NCBI RefSeq assembly: GCF_014650815.1
Contig: NZ_BMVR01000003.1
Location: forward strand, 1 to 64,000
Origin: Streptomyces flavofungini
GTDB taxonomy: Bacteria > Actinomycetota > Actinomycetes > Streptomycetales > Streptomycetaceae
Direction of reading: 5' to 3'
Length of the DNA stretch: 64,000 nucleotides
Shown: one piece after another, positions 59,960 to 64,000 of the stretch
Numbering within the stretch: the first letter of the stretch is position 1
Layout: every line of letters starts with the position of its first letter
Position numbers and translations under genes: made by a program
The notes under the pieces: model-generated
The model's database searches: none
What the model was told of the DNA's origin: nothing
What the model saw: the letters and a program-made list of their open reading frames with translations, nothing else

Positions 59960-60162
59960 CGGGTCACCTCCGTCCCATGATCGGCCAGGGGCGGAGTGAA
60001 TGCGCGATGTGGGGTACTGGGAGGCTCGCCCATGGGCGGACGCTCACACCTTTCCGTCGGGTTCGAGTAGTGCGCCCATGTTAAAGGATCGGCAAAACCC
60101 TACGCTCCACGTTACTCTCTGTCATCTTTCCGGGCCGCCGCGTCGCCGAGGCGGTGGTGCGG

Positions 60163-60588
60163 TCACTCCGCGAGCGGCTTCACCCAGCGGCTCCACTGCG
60201 GCTGCGGGGCGTATCCGGCCGCGTGCCAGGCGTGGTGCGCCAGCTCGTTGCGGTTCAGGACCATCGCGTCGGCCCGCCGCCCGCCGAGCGCGACGAACCG
60301 CTCCTCGGCCGCGCGCAGCAGCGCCGAGCCGATCCCCGCCCGCCGGACGTCGGGGTGCACGGCGAGGCGGTACAGCGACGCCCGCCAGCCGTCGAACCCG
60401 GCGATCACCGTGCCCACCAGCTCCTCGTCCCGCTCGGCGAGCAGCAGTGCGCCCGGGTCGTGGGCGACCAGGCGCTCCACGCCGGAGCGGTCGTCGCTGA
60501 TGCTGGTGCCCTCGGCGGCCGCCTTCCAGAAGGCGAGCACGGCGTCCAGGTCGTCGGGGGTCGCGGCGCGTATCCGTAGATCAGTCAT
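60163..60588 (-). CDS. GNAT-family N-acetyltransferase
   Basis: A 141-residue single-domain acetyltransferase. YRLAVHPDVRRAGIGSALLR is the acetyl-CoA-binding motif A; IRAATPDDLDAVLAFWKAAA is the start. No target is predictable. It starts with ATG ending at 60588, 131 nt downstream of the LLM oxidoreductase on the same strand; no overlap, so co-transcription is uncertain. Confidence 0.88.
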   Translation of the reverse strand: MTDLRIRAATPDDLDAVLAFWKAAAEGTSISDDRSGVERLVAHDPGALLLAERDEELVGTVIAGFDGWRASLYRLAVHPDVRRAGIGSALLRAAEERFVALGGRRADAMVLNRNELAHHAWHAAGYAPQPQWSRWVKPLAE

Positions 60589-60719
60589 GACGGCATCCCA
60601 TCACCGGGCCTGGCGATGCCGCGCGGAGATTTCGAGATGCGGACAGGCCCTGTCCGGGTCACGGGAAGACCGCGCACGGAGATGCCGTCGGCGCGGCGGG
60701 TGCCTCCCCGTACGGCCCC

Positions 60720-61610
60720 TCAGCTCCCGCGCAGTTCCTCGATCACCGGGCCGAACGTCTCCAGACTCGGCTCCAGGACGGTGAGGTACGAGAACCCGTA
60801 CCGCTCCCGCTGGGCGCGCAACTGCTCGGCCATCTCCCGGACCGTGCCGAGCAGGAGGATCGGCAGGTCCAGGGCCTCGTCCTCGGTGAGGTGCGGGATG
60901 AGCGGCAGGGAGGGCCGGATGGCGGCTCGCCGGTCCCGCGTCACCTCGACGACCTGGATCAGGAGATTCAGTTCGGCCGGTGCGGTACGGGTGGCGGCGT
61001 GGCGCTGATACGTGGCGACCCGCTCGTCCAGGCCCGCCGCCGTGATGACGTCCAGCTTGCCGTTCGGGTCGCCCAGGACCGCGCGCGCTCCGGTGAACGC
61101 CGCGATGTCGGCGTGCTCGGCGATCATCTTGAGGACCCGGTCGCCGTTGCCGCCGATCAGCAGGGGCGGGCGCGGGCGCTGCAGGGGCTGCGGCTGGTGT
61201 TCCGCCGAGGCGAACAGCCTGTCCAACTCCTCGACGGTGCGCACCAGATGGGACACGCGCTCGCCGGGCGTGGGCCAGGGCAGCCCCGCCGTGTCGAACT
61301 CCGCCTTCACATATCCGGTGCCGAGCCCCAGTTCGAGCCGTCCGCCGGTGAGCGCGTCCGTCGTGGCCACCTCGCGGGCGAGCAGCGCCGGGTTCCAGAA
61401 TCCGGCGTTGAGGACGAACGTGCCGACCCGTGGCCGCTCGGTGGCCTCGGCCGCCGCGACGACCGCAGGGAACGGCGCGGGCATGCCCAGATGGTCGGGG
61501 ACCAGGATCACGTCGTAGCCGAGTTCCTCCGCCCTGCGGCACTTCTTGCGCCACTCGTCTCCCGCCGAGGGGGTGACCATGTTGACCCCGAACCGGAACG
61601 GCCTGGACAT
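60720..61610 (-). CDS. F420-dependent LLM-class oxidoreductase
   Basis: A 296-residue luciferase-like TIM-barrel enzyme of the F420 type. FRFGVNMVTPSAGDEWRKKC opens; GYDVILVPDHLGMPAPFPAV, GTFVLNAGFWNPALLAREVA and LELGLGTGYVKAEFD are LLM landmarks for the deazaflavin pocket. Resembles the TIGR03621 group. It would reduce or oxidise an unknown small molecule with F420H2 or F420. Single gene; ATG ending at 61610. Confidence 0.88.
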   Translation of the reverse strand: MSRPFRFGVNMVTPSAGDEWRKKCRRAEELGYDVILVPDHLGMPAPFPAVVAAAEATERPRVGTFVLNAGFWNPALLAREVATTDALTGGRLELGLGTGYVKAEFDTAGLPWPTPGERVSHLVRTVEELDRLFASAEHQPQPLQRPRPPLLIGGNGDRVLKMIAEHADIAAFTGARAVLGDPNGKLDVITAAGLDERVATYQRHAATRTAPAELNLLIQVVEVTRDRRAAIRPSLPLIPHLTEDEALDLPILLLGTVREMAEQLRAQRERYGFSYLTVLEPSLETFGPVIEELRGS

Positions 61611-61737
61611 GAACTCTCCTCACGTGTCGCGCAGTTGGCCGCCTCGGGCACGCGGATCCCCGCTGGCCGCCGCGGGCCATCAGTTCACCACGCGCCCGCC
61701 CTCGCGCAACATGTAGCCGAACCCGCACGCGCGGCCC

Positions 61738-64000
61738 TCACTCGTGCGCGATCGCCTCCAGCACATTCATCCGCGAAGCCCGCAGCGCCGGCAGCAGCGC
61801 AGCCACGATCCCGACCACCACCGACCCGACCACGACCGCCACCAGCGTCGACCACGGCACCGCGAACGCCGTCAGGCCCTGCAGCTCCAGGACTTGATGC
61901 ATCGACACCCCCCACACCAGGCCGAGCGCGAGGCCGAGCACCGCGCCGAACACGGCGATCACCACCGATTCGAGCCGGATCATGCGCCGCAGCTGCCGCC
62001 GGGCGAGGCCGATCGCCCGCAGCAGCCCGATCTCCCGGGTGCGCTCGACGACGGACAGGGCAAGGGTGTTGACCACGCCGAGCACGGCGATGACGATCGC
62101 GAGGCCGAGGAGCGCGTACACGAGGTAGAGCATCACCGCGATCTGCTCGCGGATCAGCTTCTTGTAGTCGGCCTGGTCGCGGACCTGCACCTGCGGGTAC
62201 GGGTCGAGCGCGGTGTCGAGCCGGTCGCGCAGCGCCTCGGCGTCCGTGCCGGGTGCGGTGTTGACGTAGACGGCGGAGTCCTGGCCGTCGGGCACGTACT
62301 TCTCCAGGGTGCCGAGCCCCATGATGAGCCCGCCCTTCATGCCGGGACCCTCGGCGCCCTCCTGGTCGGTGAGCGCGCCGACCGTCAGCTCGGCCTTGCG
62401 CTCGCCGGGGAACTCCACGGGCAGCTTCGCACCGACGCGTACGTCGTGGTCCTTGGCGAAGTCCCGGTCCATCGCGACGTTGCCGGGGGCCAGCGCCCGC
62501 GCCGAACTCCCTTGCGCGTACGTGATCTTCACGACGTCGTCGAGCCGGCTCCCGTAGCCGGCGGCGGTCGTCTCCACGCTCTTGCCGTCGGGCATGCTGA
62601 GCTTCAGGGGCGTGAAGCGGTTGCGTACGACGAGTCCGGCGCCGTCGGTGCCCCGGATCTTCTCGGTGACCTCCGCCGGGAACGGCATGAACGTGTTGTT
62701 CTGCACGACGAAGTCCGCGCCGAGCGTCTTGTCGATCTGGTCGTCGAACGACTTGGTCATGGAGGCGCTGGCCACGGACAGGCCGCCGACCAGGGCGAGT
62801 CCGACCATCAGCGCGGCCGCGGTGGCGCCCGTGCGGCGCGGGTTGCGCAGGGCGTTGCGCTGGCTCATCCGGCCCACCGAGCCGTAGACGGCGGGGAAGG
62901 CGCCGCCGAGCACGCGGATCACCGGCCGCACCAGGAGCGGACCGGCGACGACCGTGGCGACGAGGCTGAGGACGATGCCGAGCCCGAGCAGCGAGGCCGA
63001 CGTGGAGGTCTCGGTGGCGACCGCGCACCCCACGAGGGCCGCCGCGCCGCCTGCCGCCACGACCGAGCCAACGACGCCCCGCACCCGCAGCGGCCGCCCC
63101 ACGCCCGCGATCTCGGCGTCGGCGAGCGCGGCCATCGGCGAGACCTGCGCGGCCCGGCGCGCCGGAAGATACGCCGCGAGGAAGGTGACGCCCACCCCGA
63201 CGACGTACGACACGACGGGGGTCGGCCAGCCGATCACCATCTCCGTGGACTTCAGGTTCATGCCGAACAGGCCCATCAGCTCGATGAGTCCGGCGGCGAG
63301 CCCGATCCCGGCGGCGAGCCCGAGGGTGGAGCCGACCACGCCGAGCAGCACGGCCTCGATGAGCACGGAGCGGCGCACCTGCCTGCGGTCGGCGCCGAGT
63401 GCGCGCAGCAGGCCGAGCTCGCGGGTGCGCTGCGCGATGAGCATGGAGAAGGTGTTGACGATCAGGAAGATGCCGACCAGGACGGCGACCCCGGCGAAGC
63501 CGAGCATCACGTACTTGATGACGTCCAGGAAGCCGCCGAGTTCGGAGGCGGCGGACTCGGCCTGCTCGTCGGCGGTCTCCAGGTCGTAGCCGCCGCCCAG
63601 GTCGGCGGCGACGCGGCGCTTGAGCTCGGTGTCGCTGACGCCCGCCGCGGCGTCGACGGAGATGCTGGTCGCGGCGTTCTTGTCGCCGAGCAGTCTGGCC
63701 TGCGCGGTCGGGGTGTCCAGGAAGACGAGCGCGGCACCGGGGTTGGTGGTCGTGAACGTGACGATGCCGACGACCCTGGCCTCGAACGAGCCCGGCGCGG
63801 CCAGGATCTTGAGGGTGTCCCCGATCTCCACGTCCTTCTTGTCGGCCGTGTCCGCGTCGATCATGGCTTCCCCGGCGGCGCGCGGCGCCCGGCCCGAGGT
63901 GATCTCCACGGGGGAGCGCTCGGTCTCGTACCAGTTCCCGGCGATGGTGGGCGCGCCCGTGGTGGGGCCGACGGGGTCGTTGTCGCGGTCGACGACCGTG
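61738..64000 (-). CDS. MacB/FtsX-type ABC transporter permease, 5' end outside window
   Basis: At least 753 codons of a large two-module permease are open from the right edge; the first in-window methionine/valine start (63909) is internal, because codons continue upstream as PTIAGNWYETERSPVEITSG. Periplasmic MacB_PCD regions alternate with two FtsX cores: LGGFLDVIKYVMLGFAGVAV ... LLRALGADRRQVRRSVLIEA, and DYKKLIREQIAVMLYLVYAL ... LLRAIGLARRQLRRMIRLES. Such proteins export peptides or lipoproteins or act as mechanotransmitters with an ATPase (which would lie beyond the edge). The truncation is only by the window. Confidence 0.92.
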   Translation of the reverse strand, partial: TVVDRDNDPVGPTTGAPTIAGNWYETERSPVEITSGRAPRAAGEAMIDADTADKKDVEIGDTLKILAAPGSFEARVVGIVTFTTTNPGAALVFLDTPTAQARLLGDKNAATSISVDAAAGVSDTELKRRVAADLGGGYDLETADEQAESAASELGGFLDVIKYVMLGFAGVAVLVGIFLIVNTFSMLIAQRTRELGLLRALGADRRQVRRSVLIEAVLLGVVGSTLGLAAGIGLAAGLIELMGLFGMNLKSTEMVIGWPTPVVSYVVGVGVTFLAAYLPARRAAQVSPMAALADAEIAGVGRPLRVRGVVGSVVAAGGAAALVGCAVATETSTSASLLGLGIVLSLVATVVAGPLLVRPVIRVLGGAFPAVYGSVGRMSQRNALRNPRRTGATAAALMVGLALVGGLSVASASMTKSFDDQIDKTLGADFVVQNNTFMPFPAEVTEKIRGTDGAGLVVRNRFTPLKLSMPDGKSVETTAAGYGSRLDDVVKITYAQGSSARALAPGNVAMDRDFAKDHDVRVGAKLPVEFPGERKAELTVGALTDQEGAEGPGMKGGLIMGLGTLEKYVPDGQDSAVYVNTAPGTDAEALRDRLDTALDPYPQVQVRDQADYKKLIREQIAVMLYLVYALLGLAIVIAVLGVVNTLALSVVERTREIGLLRAIGLARRQLRRMIRLESVVIAVFGAVLGLALGLVWGVSMHQVLELQGLTAFAVPWSTLVAVVVGSVVVGIVAALLPALRASRMNVLEAIAHE

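Noticed and set aside
60000..60500. Plus-strand Arg/Pro-rich ORF over the GNAT gene
   Set aside because: It is antisense to the GNAT gene and shows no protein-like pattern.

Overview
The window is a single stretch of very GC-rich chromosomal DNA with strong third-position GC bias, frequent GTG/TTG starts, many 4-nt start/stop overlaps and Streptomyces-type families (streptophobe membrane protein, SAV_915 protein, ECF41 sigma factor, F420-type LLM oxidoreductase, 24-aa ribosomal protein bL37). It is almost certainly from Streptomyces or a close relative. No rRNA, tRNA, CRISPR array or insertion sequence was recognised. Most of the region looks like ordinary chromosome, with accessory patches marked by simple repeats, one decayed gene and isolated remnants.

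Layout. 0-7.4 kb: a streptophobe-type membrane protein, a secreted/anchored DUF6777-like protein, and the sbcD-sbcC DNA-repair nuclease operon, which is preceded by a seven-codon leader ORF. 7.4-12.3 kb: a doubly deleted ArsR-SRPBCC pseudogene, an Lrp/AsnC regulator divergent from a rhodanese, a SnoaL-like protein, an SDR and a DUF885 metallopeptidase. 12.3-15.4 kb: a TetR regulator, a beta-hydroxyacid-dehydrogenase-type oxidoreductase and an MFS exporter, with one operator sequence occurring before the regulator and again before the oxidoreductase. 15.5-21 kb: a GNAT/ACT-like protein, a Tat-exported PhoD phosphatase with a PHO-box-like repeat, an alpha/beta hydrolase and an ECF41-type sigma factor. 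21-23.5 kb: a GntR regulator, whose promoter overlaps a near-consensus DasR (dre) site, next to a ROK regulator. 23.5-27.4 kb: a two-component system and a two-gene ABC transporter, divergently arranged.

28-34.3 kb: an operon mutA-mutB-meaB-3-hydroxyisobutyryl-CoA hydrolase (methylmalonyl-CoA mutase, its G-protein chaperone and a valine-catabolism enzyme). This would link branched-chain amino acid and propionate metabolism to the methylmalonyl-CoA/succinyl-CoA node. 34.4-41.4 kb: a GNAT, an SDR lacking the catalytic Lys in operon with the tiny bL37 gene, an orphan kdpB without kdpA or kdpC, a KdpE-type regulator without KdpD preceded by three 24-bp palindromic repeats, and an endonuclease/exonuclease/phosphatase. 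41.5-47.2 kb: a SAV_915 protein, about 0.8 kb of degenerate repeats, a LysA-type decarboxylase, a LuxR two-component pair and a DedA protein. 47.2-52.9 kb: purB and a compact TetR / MFS / carotenoid-oxygenase / SRPBCC cassette with the operator duplicated at both promoters. 52.9-64 kb: SGNH hydrolase, maleylpyruvate-isomerase-like protein divergent from a LysR regulator, an orphan holin, an ABC-F ATPase, two CNNM/CorC proteins, GNAT, LLM oxidoreductase and a MacB/FtsX-type permease that runs off the right edge.

The strongest leads for new biology are the TetR-controlled carotenoid-oxygenase/efflux cassette with a pentanucleotide repeat in its promoter/leader, the reduced Kdp locus with its repeat array, and the dre-like site before a GntR/ROK pair. 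All functional statements rest on sequence reading alone; no database search was run.
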